From NCBI GenBank assembly GCA_030431355.1, contig JAUIJG010000287.1:1-6995 (forward strand): DNA of 6,995 bases. Direction: 5' to 3'. The translations under genes and the position numbers were made by a program. The notes under the pieces were generated by a model. It searched no databases. It was not told the origin of the DNA and saw only the letters and a program-made list of their open reading frames with translations. This DNA comes from a bacterium. GTDB lineage: Bacteria > Cyanobacteriota > Vampirovibrionia > Obscuribacterales > Obscuribacteraceae. This document shows positions 1 to 5,654 of this stretch, piece by piece. The first letter of the stretch is position 1. Each line of letters opens with the position of its first letter.

Positions 1-501
1 ATATGCCAGATTGGCATAGGAAAAGGTGGATTTGTATGCCAAAGTGGCATAAAGCTCGGTGGTCTGGGAGGAATATGCCAGATTGGCATAGGAAAAGGCG
101 GATTTGTATGCCAAAGTGGCATAAAGCGCGGTGGTCGGGGAGGAATATGCCAGATTGGCATAGGAAAAGGCGGATCTGTATGCCAAAGTGGCATAAAGCT
201 CGGTGGTTGGGGAGGAATATGCCAGATTGGCATAGGAAAAGGCGGATTTGTATGCCAAAGTGGCATAGAGCGCGGTGGCCTGGGAGGAATATGCCAGATT
301 GGCATAGGAAAAGGTGGATTTGTATGCCAAAGTGGCATAGAGCGCGGTGGTTGGGGAGGAATATGCCAGATTGGCATAGGAAAAGGTGGATCTGTATGCC
401 AAAGTGGCATAAAGCGCGGTGGTCGGGGAGGAATATGCCAGATTGGCATAGGAATAGGTGGATTTGTATGCCAAAGTGGCATAAACAGCGCAAACAAGCA
501 T
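1..501 (-). CDS. possible repeat protein read antisense through the 72-bp array, 3' end outside the window
   Basis: A minus-strand frame is open from an ATG at 499-501 to the left edge (167 codons, no stop). An in-frame stop lies upstream at 526-528 and a purine-rich AAGGGA sits 10 bases before the ATG. The product begins MLVCAVYATLAYKST and repeats every 24 residues, with alternating YATLAY and YANLAY blocks separated by short Ser/Thr/Pro stretches. Substitutions between units in this frame are mild (T/A, K/R, E/A, Q/P and one synonymous Leu change). In the glycine-rich plus frame they are harsher (F/S, K/E, L/R/W). Against it: the frame is open merely because the unit is a multiple of three, no family is recognised, and the invariant DNA palindromes explain the conservation as well. 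Treat as a low-confidence candidate. Confidence 0.22.
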   Translation of the reverse strand, partial: MLVCAVYATLAYKSTYSYANLAYSSPTTALYATLAYRSTFSYANLAYSSPTTALYATLAYKSTFSYANLAYSSQATALYATLAYKSAFSYANLAYSSPTTELYATLAYRSAFSYANLAYSSPTTALYATLAYKSAFSYANLAYSSQTTELYATLAYKSTFSYANLAY

Positions 502-504
502 GGC
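1..504. repeat. 72-bp tandem repeat array, each unit with two identical-arm palindromes
   Basis: Seven head-to-tail units begin at 1, 73, 145, 217, 289, 361 and 433. The last unit diverges from about 486. The array starts at the window edge, so it probably continues to the left. Within each unit, columns 2-18 and 35-51 are the inverted repeat TATGCCA-N3-TGGCATA, with centre GAT in the first and AAG in the second. All 14 copies are intact. Differences between units fall only outside the palindromes (columns 27, 32, 52, 56, 63, 64, 65, plus 23 in the last unit). Palindrome centres alternate 33 and 39 bp apart. Because 72 bp equals 24 codons, several reading frames stay open throughout. The role is unknown: a protein-binding array or a run of RNA hairpins are both possible. 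Confidence 0.97.
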
Positions 505-522
505 TTTGAGTTCCCTTGGATA

Positions 523-534
523 ATACTATAGTAT
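523..534. promoter_or_regulatory. 12-bp perfect palindrome just right of the 72-bp array
   Basis: ATACTATAGTAT is a perfect dyad inside the AT-rich stretch that follows the array. Read on the minus strand, it lies where -10-like hexamers (TATAGT, TATTAT) would drive transcription leftwards into the array and the candidate antisense frame. No convincing -35 element accompanies it. It could be an operator or a chance AT-rich dyad. Confidence 0.3.
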
Positions 535-610
535 GTAATAGAAGCAGAGAGAAAACATCAGCCCCGGAAGGAGCCGATGCGTAAAGCGTTCAAATAAATC
601 CCGGCATATT

Positions 611-830
611 CATAAGCCAGGGAACTCTCTCTCTGCCTGGGGCTTACTTACTTAAGCGCCAGGGAACTCTCTCAGCCCGGGGATTACTTACTCACTTATG
701 CGCCAGGGAACTCTCTCAGCCCGGGGATTACTTACTCACTTATGCGCCAAGGCACTCTTTCTGCCTGGGGCTTACTTACTTGCTTACTCACTTATGCGCC
801 AGGGTAATCTCTCAGCCCGGGGCTTACCTG
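611..830. repeat. array of five approximately 44-bp direct repeats
   Basis: Units start near 611, 656, 700, 744 and 796. The units at 656-699 and 700-743 are identical over 44 bp. The unit at 744-795 is longer (52 bp) through extra TTAC-type tetranucleotides, and the first and last are diverged or partial. Each unit has the order GCGCCAGGGAACTCTCTC, then a CCCGGGG or CCTGGGG block, then a TTACTTACTCAC-like tail. Some copies form short inverted repeats, such as CCAGG/CCTGG in the first unit and AGGCA/TGCCT on the minus strand in the fourth. No T-tract follows on either strand, so these are not standard terminators. The rightmost unit contains the stop codon of the minus-strand gene at 824-1699. 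Confidence 0.9.
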
Positions 831-1699
831 CTGGATTTGCGCGTGATGCGCAGCTCGTTGCCGCCGGAGTATTCGGTGGCATAGTTCAGGGTCTTGAAAT
901 AGCCAGCTACTTCTTCAATCACCTGGCTGCCAATGTCGCCGACATCAACCACAGCCACATACTGTACCTGGTCGGTGTTGGAGGCTCCGTTGACGGCGTT
1001 GACGCAGCGCAGGAAGAGCTTGGCTTTTTCCGGCATCGTCAAGCCATTGTCGTCCGGGGGCGACGGCGGCAGAAGGGGCATCCGGGGAAGCGCGCTAGCC
1101 TTGCGACAGTCGGCAAGAATCCCTTCGAAGAATCCGTTGTCGTCATCGGAGCAGTCGGAGAAGCGCGAGAACGTCTTCATCGCTTCTTTCAGAAGATTCT
1201 CCGCCAGGACAATATTGTTGGAGGCGGCCATGAGCCATGCCCATTCCTTGCGATAGGATCCCTGGGCCGTGAGGGCGTTGAATCGCTGAAGAGTCTCCAG
1301 CAGCTTTTGCATCGCCTTCCAGAGGGGCTTGCGCAAGAACCACTGGTTGAGCGCCGCGGAAACATAGGCTGCTCGTTTGGTGGCACGGTTGAATTCAATC
1401 TGTTGCAGCCCGCTGTGAGTCGCTTCCTTTGCCCGGAGGCTGGTCTCATACTCACTGCGTTTCTGATTCGTGTCGGCGACAGCTTCTCGCGCTTTGCGGT
1501 GGATCTCCTCCAGGTCACGGTAGTGAAGGAGGAAGTCGTCCTGGTCCGGACATTCGATGAAGGTGAGCTGACGGGTGTCGATGGGGGTTTCCATTATTTT
1601 TGTTCCATTGGGTGACCCGAGATTGTGATTAATGAGCACGCTGCCCTCGGGCCAGGCGTGGTTTGCACTCATCAATTTTTCCAGGCAGTCAAAGTCCAT
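824..1699 (-). CDS. hypothetical soluble, mainly helical protein (291 aa)
   Basis: No family is recognised. The product has no signal peptide or membrane segment. Residues about 55-115 are rich in Glu, Lys, Arg and Ala and look like a long helix or coiled coil (…LEEIHRKAREAV…). A further helical region with many Trp, Leu and Lys residues follows (about 116-180). A proline-rich break, LPRMPLLPPSPP, sits near 204-215, and the C-terminus looks like a small alpha/beta segment (about 246-287). The ATG at 1699 is chosen because AGGTGG lies 8 bases upstream; a GTG at 1711 would add four residues but lacks a good ribosome binding site. The stop codon lies within the last copy of the 44-bp repeat array. 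The gene follows the membrane protein gene at 1803-2948 by 103 bp on the same strand, so co-transcription and a shared role are plausible. The long plus-strand frame over the same DNA is a shadow. Confidence 0.8.
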   Translation of the reverse strand: MDFDCLEKLMSANHAWPEGSVLINHNLGSPNGTKIMETPIDTRQLTFIECPDQDDFLLHYRDLEEIHRKAREAVADTNQKRSEYETSLRAKEATHSGLQQIEFNRATKRAAYVSAALNQWFLRKPLWKAMQKLLETLQRFNALTAQGSYRKEWAWLMAASNNIVLAENLLKEAMKTFSRFSDCSDDDNGFFEGILADCRKASALPRMPLLPPSPPDDNGLTMPEKAKLFLRCVNAVNGASNTDQVQYVAVVDVGDIGSQVIEEVAGYFKTLNYATEYSGGNELRITRKSSR

Positions 1700-1750
1700 G
1701 ACTTCAACCACCTACGACTTTTTACGCTGAATATTTCTCTGAAGGAGAAT

Positions 1751-1776
1751 AGGCGAAACTCTTGTGAGTTTCGCCT
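1751..1776 (-). terminator. perfect 11-bp hairpin between two co-directional minus-strand genes
   Basis: AGGCGAAACTC (1751-1761) and GAGTTTCGCCT (1766-1776) are exact inverted repeats around a 4-base loop. The hairpin lies 27 bp past the stop of the 1803-2948 gene and 52 bp before the start of the 824-1699 gene. No T-run follows on either strand. It is therefore not a complete intrinsic terminator. It could attenuate or partly terminate transcription, or protect the 3' end of the upstream message. Confidence 0.5.
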
Positions 1777-1802
1777 GAAAGGCGATAACTGACTTCAGCC
1801 GC

Positions 1803-2948
1803 CTAGATGTCGTGGCTGTCGTCGTCATTGAGTCCGGTGAAGTCCCGGCTGAAGCCCTGGAAAAATCTGGGGTCAATAGATTCCTGGTAGCTGTCGCTGG
1901 ACGGGAAAATCTGTTTGCCGGTGGAGTTGCCGTCGGCGTCGAAAGTCTCTTCCGAGAGGCGGCTTTCCGCTCCCTGGTAAAGGCGGACCAGACTGCTGCC
2001 GTCCGGGTTGAATTCTTCCACCTTCTCGATAAACCGGGGGCTGTCTGCGTCGGCTTGCAAGGTGACCCGCGTAGCCAGGCTGCCATCCTCGGCATAGACT
2101 TCAAGCCCGGTGAGAATCTCTCGCGTAGTGTCGAGGTTGTGGTCCCAACACACGGTCCAGGTTTGTTTGTAAGCGAGAGTGCCATCCTCCCGTTCGTAGG
2201 CGTTGTCGCACAGAGGAATGGGCGCGCTTTTCGGACCCATGGAGTAGCCATTGCCCTGAAGAAGGGATTTGTGGCTGTACTCGACCTCGTAGGGGTTGCC
2301 CTGGCGGTCGAAGTGGATGGTGCAGCGGCGAGTTGAGTAGTTAAACTCCCACCATACTGTTTGGCCGTCCAAGCGGTAGTAGGTCTCGAATAGTTCGCCA
2401 TTCACTCGATGCTGAATGGAGCGGAGCGTTTTGCCGTCAGCGCGGTAGGTGGTGAAGGTTTTGTTGATTCCATCCACCAGAACACCGAGGGTTCCATCTT
2501 CGCGGATGTAGCGTTCTTCAATCGGTTCTTGTCCGGACTCATCGTAGAGTCTTTCGATCTCCCGGGTGTAGACGCTGGCGCCAAGCATGGTCATCGGCAT
2601 GACCAGGCGTTCTCTCTCCAGGGTGCCGTCGGGGCGATTGTACTTGTAGAGAACATAGTTGCCCTTCGGTGAGATCCAGGGCATCTTGCGGTTGTGGTAA
2701 ACCGTCTTCACCACGTGGACAGTGCCGTCCTCGTAGTGGGAAGTCTGTTTGTAGACGAAGTCGTCGGAGTCTGTGCCGTAGGTGACTTCGACCTTGCCGG
2801 TGCCAAGTTCCGTATCCGGACTCGGCTTTGGTTGTGGAGTTGGTCGGGGAGTGCCGCCGCGGGTCAAGATCAAAGTGATCAGGAGCAAGGCAACGGCAAA
2901 ACCCCCGAAGCCGATGAGGATCTTCTGGGGCAGGTTCGGTTGTGTCAT
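1803..2948 (-). CDS. single-pass membrane-anchored protein with repeated D-G motifs (381 aa)
   Basis: The N-terminus has a short polar head with Lys, then one hydrophobic segment at about 10-30 (ILIGFGGFAVALLLITLIL). A Pro-rich linker follows (TPRPTPQPKPSPDT, about 33-46), then a large polar domain. There is no lipobox Cys, so this looks like a signal anchor with the bulk probably outside the membrane. The domain holds about ten spaced motifs of the kind Y/F-x-x-D-G-T/S-hydrophobic (near 75, 108, 152, 172, 195, 256, 289, 318 and 340, plus a degenerate RQG near 217). These resemble the two-strand beta units of MORN-2/YwqK-like or YD-type repeats, though no specific family can be assigned. AGGAG at 2960-2964 lies 11 bases from the ATG at 2948 and 8 bases from a TTG at 2951, so either start is possible. 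It probably heads a transcript with the 824-1699 gene. Confidence 0.85.
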   Translation of the reverse strand: MTQPNLPQKILIGFGGFAVALLLITLILTRGGTPRPTPQPKPSPDTELGTGKVEVTYGTDSDDFVYKQTSHYEDGTVHVVKTVYHNRKMPWISPKGNYVLYKYNRPDGTLERERLVMPMTMLGASVYTREIERLYDESGQEPIEERYIREDGTLGVLVDGINKTFTTYRADGKTLRSIQHRVNGELFETYYRLDGQTVWWEFNYSTRRCTIHFDRQGNPYEVEYSHKSLLQGNGYSMGPKSAPIPLCDNAYEREDGTLAYKQTWTVCWDHNLDTTREILTGLEVYAEDGSLATRVTLQADADSPRFIEKVEEFNPDGSSLVRLYQGAESRLSEETFDADGNSTGKQIFPSSDSYQESIDPRFFQGFSRDFTGLNDDDSHDI

Positions 2949-2959
2949 CAAGGAAATTT

Positions 2960-2977
2960 CTCCTGCGCATTATGCGC
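2960..2977 (-). promoter_or_regulatory. ribosome binding site and adjacent dyad upstream of the membrane-protein gene
   Basis: On the minus strand AGGAG (2960-2964) is preceded directly by the dyad GCGCAT-A-ATGCGC (2965-2977). The AGGAG supports translation starting at 2948 (ATG) or 2951 (TTG). The dyad beside it could be an operator, but its one-base centre makes a stable RNA hairpin unlikely. Confidence 0.45.
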
Positions 2978-3477
2978 TTTTCTTTGGAGTCGTGTTGAAA
3001 CTATGCGCTGTTGGTTTCGCAAGGAAGTCGAGCGAGGTGCGCATGGAAAACTGGCTGTCTGAGGCTGTGATTCGACCGAGTACGGCACTTCGGATGCCAT
3101 TATCGGCAGTGGCGAAGTTTTTGATATGTCGCGGTCAGTGGGTTTGGACTACTTTCTTCTCTTGAAATTCGAATAGAACGAGTTGTACTGAAATCATAAG
3201 TATTTACTGGTTCTATTCTCAAATTACTCGCGTTTAAACCAATGCTGTGGATCTCTTTTTAGTGCAGTTGAACTTTGTGATATTGAATGGACTTAGCGTT
3301 GGTAGCGTAGCTTGATATCAAAGTAGCTGCCCGTTTTTGTTCGGATTTGGCAAAAGATACTGCCGATGGTGTTTATGCCTTCGCGCCGTTTCATGTTTTG
3401 ATACTTTGAATAATCAGATCTAAGAGTCAGATTGGTTCTCTTGCTGTTTTACTTCTATCGAAGGGATTGTCGGAAAC
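2978..3477. other. approximately 500-bp gap without a recognisable gene
   Basis: This stretch becomes AT-rich rightwards, with frequent stops in all frames. The only open frames are plus-strand ones reaching 3165 that are extensions of antisense frames over the 1803-2948 gene, without a ribosome binding site. It should hold the promoter for that leftward gene, but no clear -35/-10 pair was found. The one structured element is the inverted repeat at 3171-3218. Confidence 0.6.
3171..3218. repeat. 13-bp imperfect inverted repeat, 22-bp spacing
   Basis: GAATAGAACgAGT (3171-3183) and ACTgGTTCTATTC (3206-3218) match at 12 of 13 positions, with a single G/G mismatch between a 9-bp and a 3-bp block. 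The arms flank 22 bp of AT-rich DNA. There is no downstream T-run and no neighbouring gene end, so it is not an obvious terminator. It could be an RNA hairpin, an operator or a relic of a mobile element; the sequence does not decide. Confidence 0.55.
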
Positions 3478-3762
3478 CTATTTGGATTCTGAATGTTTGT
3501 GCTCACGGACAAAGCGAGTGAGAGCTTGTCTGATCAGAGGCTGATAGCCAATTCCTTCTTCAATTGCTATGTTCTTCAAGTCTTCAATCAGCTTCTTTTG
3601 TAACCGAATAGAGATAAGCTGCAGTTCGAGAGCCTGGTCTATTTCCTGCGACAATTGCTCACTTACCACATGAACACTGTCATTGCTGGTTCCAAGCTCT
3701 CGGCTCTCCCACCTATCTGTTTTAGTTTTCGCCTGGCTTCTCTTCTTGTTTTTCGTTCCCAC
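3478..3762 (-). CDS. BrnA-like ribbon-helix-helix antitoxin (94 aa)
   Basis: This is the antitoxin partner of the upstream toxin. It should bind and neutralise the toxin, and bind operator DNA as a dimer to repress the operon. The C-terminal part has the CopG/ribbon-helix-helix pattern: a short strand (ISIRL, about 50-54), a first helix (QKKLIEDLKNIAIEEG, 55-70) and a second helix (YQPLIRQALTRFVREH, 73-88). The Lys-rich N-terminus followed by a DRWESRELG segment is typical of this antitoxin group. The GTG at 3762 is preferred because GAGGAAG (3767-3773) lies just upstream. The longer frame from an ATG at 3810 adds 16 residues without such a site. With the GTG start it overlaps the toxin gene by 41 bp, suggesting translational coupling. 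The RHH assignment is firm; the exact family name is inferred. Confidence 0.85.
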   Translation of the reverse strand: MGTKNKKRSQAKTKTDRWESRELGTSNDSVHVVSEQLSQEIDQALELQLISIRLQKKLIEDLKNIAIEEGIGYQPLIRQALTRFVREHKHSESK

Positions 3763-4051
3763 TGATCTTCCTCGCTCTGTACAACTCAATCTCGATCTGG
3801 TTAGGTTCAAATGCTGTTTTGATTACTATCTCTTTTTCAATTCGATAGAAGATAAATACCACTTTTAAAAGTCGCCCGGAATCAGTGGTGGCAATGAACC
3901 ACTTTGTCGGCGGAATGGTTCGATTCCTTTCACGTGTGTCTTCCAAAAAAGGTCCAGTTCTGTTGCAAAAACATTCGAGGACTTCAGCTTCTGAAACACC
4001 ATGCTTTGTTTTGAGTTTTCTAGACGTTTCTCCGCTAATCAGAAAATTCAT
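3722..4051 (-). CDS. BrnT-like type II toxin (109 aa)
   Basis: The product resembles the BrnT-type RelE-fold ribonuclease toxins, a group that databases often mislabel as ADP-ribosyl-(dinitrogen reductase) hydrolase. Visible signatures are K-H-G-V-S-x-x-E (16-23, KHGVSEAE), FLEDTRERNR (35-44), PPTKWFIA (47-54), a central RLLKVVF strand (60-66) and the closing IKTAFEPN…IELY (77-91). The family acts in the cytoplasm by cleaving RNA and inhibiting translation until the antitoxin is lost. The last 15 residues are a charged tail (NEKQEEKPGEN) encoded where the antitoxin gene already begins. The ATG at 4051 follows an AGGGA-type site. Toxin-before-antitoxin order is the brnTA arrangement. The pairing with an RHH antitoxin makes the call solid, although catalytic residues were not individually verified. 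Confidence 0.85.
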   Translation of the reverse strand: MNFLISGETSRKLKTKHGVSEAEVLECFCNRTGPFLEDTRERNRTIPPTKWFIATTDSGRLLKVVFIFYRIEKEIVIKTAFEPNQIEIELYRARKISGNEKQEEKPGEN

Positions 4052-4061
4052 TTGTATCCCT

Positions 4062-4091
4062 ATTGTATATACAATGTATCCTAAAGGTCAA
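4062..4091 (-). promoter_or_regulatory. toxin-antitoxin promoter with 14-bp palindromic operator
   Basis: On the minus strand TTGACC (4086-4091) is followed after 18 bp by TACAAT (4062-4067), close to the sigma-70 consensus. The -10 lies inside the perfect 14-bp palindrome ATTGTATATACAAT (4062-4075), 10 bp from the toxin ATG. A ribbon-helix-helix antitoxin binding this dyad would block RNA polymerase, the usual autoregulation of such operons. With this -10, transcription would start only a few bases before the ATG, so the message would be nearly leaderless. Otherwise another -10 is used. Confidence 0.6.
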
Positions 4092-4235
4092 GTCAGCTTA
4101 TCAGTTGAGCCGCTGCTACTTTTCATATTCCAAAGGAATTAAAGACAGAAGATTCTGTTCTGCGTATAGAGCGCTAAATTTTTCATGTACAAGGCAAAGG
4201 CATGTCTGCCCCTGTTAGACTTCAGCCCAGGAGAG

Positions 4236-5591
4236 TTATGCTTCCTCTGTGGGTTCGTATTCGGACTCTTCCATCTGGAATGTCCAGGCGACTGCCTCTT
4301 TTGCTGACTTTATATGTGGTGGCACATGGAGGAAGTAGTGTTTGTGCTCACCATCCGGCTCCGGCGTTGTGTTGCGGACTTTGACCATGACTACAGGGTC
4401 GTCATTCGGCACTTCTCTGACATATAGAGTTCCGTAGCGTTCGTCATGGTCGGTGATTTCGGCTCCGCCTTCCAGGATAAATCTCTCCTCTCCGAATAGT
4501 TCTATCAAGACTCTGCGGAGGATAATGTTCTTTTCGCTGTCGATTTGCTCGACGGTAATCTCACCGGCTTTGTCTAGCAGTTCTCTTTCTACTGCCAGAC
4601 CTCGAAAACACCATATCTCCAACCCGTCGGGATAGACGATAGCTGGTGAGTCGGCGCTATGGGGTACGCAGATGTTGTCGTAAACTAGCTTGGCCGGTCG
4701 CTCCGTTGCCCAGCAAATGTGTTTGTGCGGCAATACCGGACTGCAATAGCGAGCGAGCTCAAACAGGGGCTCCAGTTTAAAATGAGAGTTGTAGGGGTCG
4801 TATATGTCCCTTCGCTCTGTGGATAAATAATGTAGCAGTGCCAGTCTTCGTGCGTCGAAATTCCCGTACAGGCTGTTGTTCATCGTGCTCATGTAAACCT
4901 GAGTGGGGGACGTCTTGGTGAAATTCTGCAAAACCTGCGCTCTGGAGCTACTGTCAATAGGAGTTTCCATGGCTTTCTCAAGGTTATCGAAGGCGTTGTT
5001 AAAGAGGCGTATGTAGTTCTCTTTCTTGCGCAAGGCAATAATCACTGCTTGACCGAGCGGACCGGCTACATCATTCACCAGGGGAGAGCGAATATTGTCG
5101 CGGTTCTGTTCGTCGGCGCTCTCTGTGGCTGTTCCTGCGACGGGCTCCCAGTGGCTATTCTGCGGATATCTAATAGCGCTGTAAAAACTGGCTCCCCAGT
5201 TATTGTCCAGTCGTTTGTTCAGCATCTGCAAAATGTATTTGCCGCCAAAGGTACTGATGGCAGCTTTCTCCGCTGCCATGAGAGGTCGATCTCTGAACCA
5301 GAGCCTCTGTTGCCCTCCGGCAAGCTTGTACTCGTCGATCATGCTCTGGGACATCATATCCTTTTGATCCCCAGCGCTGGCAACAACTATGGTTGCCCAG
5401 CGGGAAAACGCAAGCTCAACCGGAGACTGGCACCAGACTATTACTGGCTCCGGCAGTCCGTTAAGCTGATACATTTTTTTGATGGTAGCTTCCGCCCTGG
5501 GCCGATCTGCGGGCTCGGTGGAGGCTTCAATGCTTGCCCATTCCGTCAGGGTATCTTCGTAAGTCTTTGTTTTGGTCTCGGATATAGTCAC
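4236..5591 (-). CDS. DUF6745 domain protein (451 aa)
   Basis: The C-terminal half matches what is known of DUF6745, a domain of unknown function found in cyanobacteria, actinobacteria and others. Visible elements are SPAIVYPDGLEIWCFRGLAV (315-334), EITVEQI (344-350), a RYGTLYVREVP strand pair (385-395), VKVRNTTPEPDG (403-414), YFLHVPPHI (419-427) and AKEAVAWTF (430-438). The N-terminal part has the familiar AEATIKKMYQLNGLPEPVIVWCQSP segment (33-57). No leucine-rich repeats, signal peptide or membrane segment are present, although relatives can carry N-terminal repeats. The GTG at 5591 is chosen because GAGGAGGAG (5601-5609) sits 9 bases upstream. The longer frame from 5741 would add 50 residues unlike the family and overlap the divergent GNAT gene. 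The product is probably cytoplasmic; its biochemical role is unknown. Confidence 0.88.
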   Translation of the reverse strand: MTISETKTKTYEDTLTEWASIEASTEPADRPRAEATIKKMYQLNGLPEPVIVWCQSPVELAFSRWATIVVASAGDQKDMMSQSMIDEYKLAGGQQRLWFRDRPLMAAEKAAISTFGGKYILQMLNKRLDNNWGASFYSAIRYPQNSHWEPVAGTATESADEQNRDNIRSPLVNDVAGPLGQAVIIALRKKENYIRLFNNAFDNLEKAMETPIDSSSRAQVLQNFTKTSPTQVYMSTMNNSLYGNFDARRLALLHYLSTERRDIYDPYNSHFKLEPLFELARYCSPVLPHKHICWATERPAKLVYDNICVPHSADSPAIVYPDGLEIWCFRGLAVERELLDKAGEITVEQIDSEKNIILRRVLIELFGEERFILEGGAEITDHDERYGTLYVREVPNDDPVVMVKVRNTTPEPDGEHKHYFLHVPPHIKSAKEAVAWTFQMEESEYEPTEEA

Positions 5592-5600
5592 AGAATTTAG

Positions 5601-5609
5601 CTCCTCCTC
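5601..5609 (-). promoter_or_regulatory. strong ribosome binding site that sets the DUF6745 start
   Basis: The minus strand reads GAGGAGGAG, followed by 9 bases and GTG at 5589-5591. It is the strongest Shine-Dalgarno match in the window. It argues against the longer frame starting at 5741, whose first 50 codons would otherwise contain this site. Confidence 0.7.
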
Positions 5610-5622
5610 ATAAATGCATACC

Positions 5623-5634
5623 CTTCGGCCGAAG
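5623..5634. promoter_or_regulatory. 12-bp palindrome in the divergent DUF6745/GNAT control region
   Basis: CTTCGGCCGAAG is a perfect dyad located 32 bp upstream of the DUF6745 start and 75 bp upstream of the GNAT start. It sits close to a minus-strand TAGAAT (-10-like) and to the plus-strand extended -10 at 5646-5654. It could be an operator for both genes; no regulator gene is adjacent to support this. Confidence 0.4.
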
Positions 5635-5645
5635 ATTCTAGACCC

Positions 5646-5654
5646 TGCTAAAAT
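5646..5654 (+). promoter_or_regulatory. candidate extended -10 promoter for the GNAT gene
   Basis: TG-C-TAAAAT matches the extended -10 form (TGNTATAAT with one mismatch in the hexamer). It lies 55 bp before the GNAT ATG. No good -35 hexamer is seen 16-18 bp upstream, which an extended -10 can tolerate. Confidence 0.35.

Noticed and set aside
1..504. CRISPR array
   Set aside because: The regularly spaced palindromes superficially resemble repeats, but the intervening sequences are the same in every unit and 16 or 22 bp long. There are no unique spacers and no cas genes.
3..509. Plus-strand frame giving MPDWHRKR…/MPKWHKAR… repeats, and the glycine-rich plus frame from base 1 to 531
   Set aside because: Both are open only because the repeat unit is a multiple of three. 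Substitutions between units are radical (W/R, S/L/P; F/S, K/E, L/R/W). The first has an extreme Trp/His/Arg composition and the second has no start in the window.
577..597. Six-codon leader-like frame (MRKAFK) behind GGAAGGAG
   Set aside because: The spacing is very short, and there is no downstream plus-strand gene for a leader peptide to control.
698..1615. 305-residue plus-strand frame
   Set aside because: Its start is inside the 44-bp repeats and the rest is antisense to the better-supported minus-strand gene at 824-1699.
1812..2336. Plus-strand and other minus-frame reading frames over the membrane-protein gene
   Set aside because: They are shadows of the 1803-2948 frame, which has a ribosome site, a transmembrane segment and internal repeats.
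2950..2997. Promoter TCAACA-18-CATAAT just upstream of the membrane-protein gene
   Set aside because: The -10 would lie directly against the ribosome binding site, so transcription would begin within or after AGGAG.
3885..4142. 85-residue plus-strand frame
   Set aside because: Antisense to the toxin gene and running through its promoter; no ribosome site and no recognisable content.
4145..4158. ACAGAA-GA-TTCTGT dyad between the toxin-antitoxin promoter and the DUF6745 stop
   Set aside because: Short, AT-rich, without a T-run and not placed over a promoter element; could easily be chance.
5049..5600. 183-residue plus-strand frame
   Set aside because: Antisense to the DUF6745 gene, which has clear family motifs.
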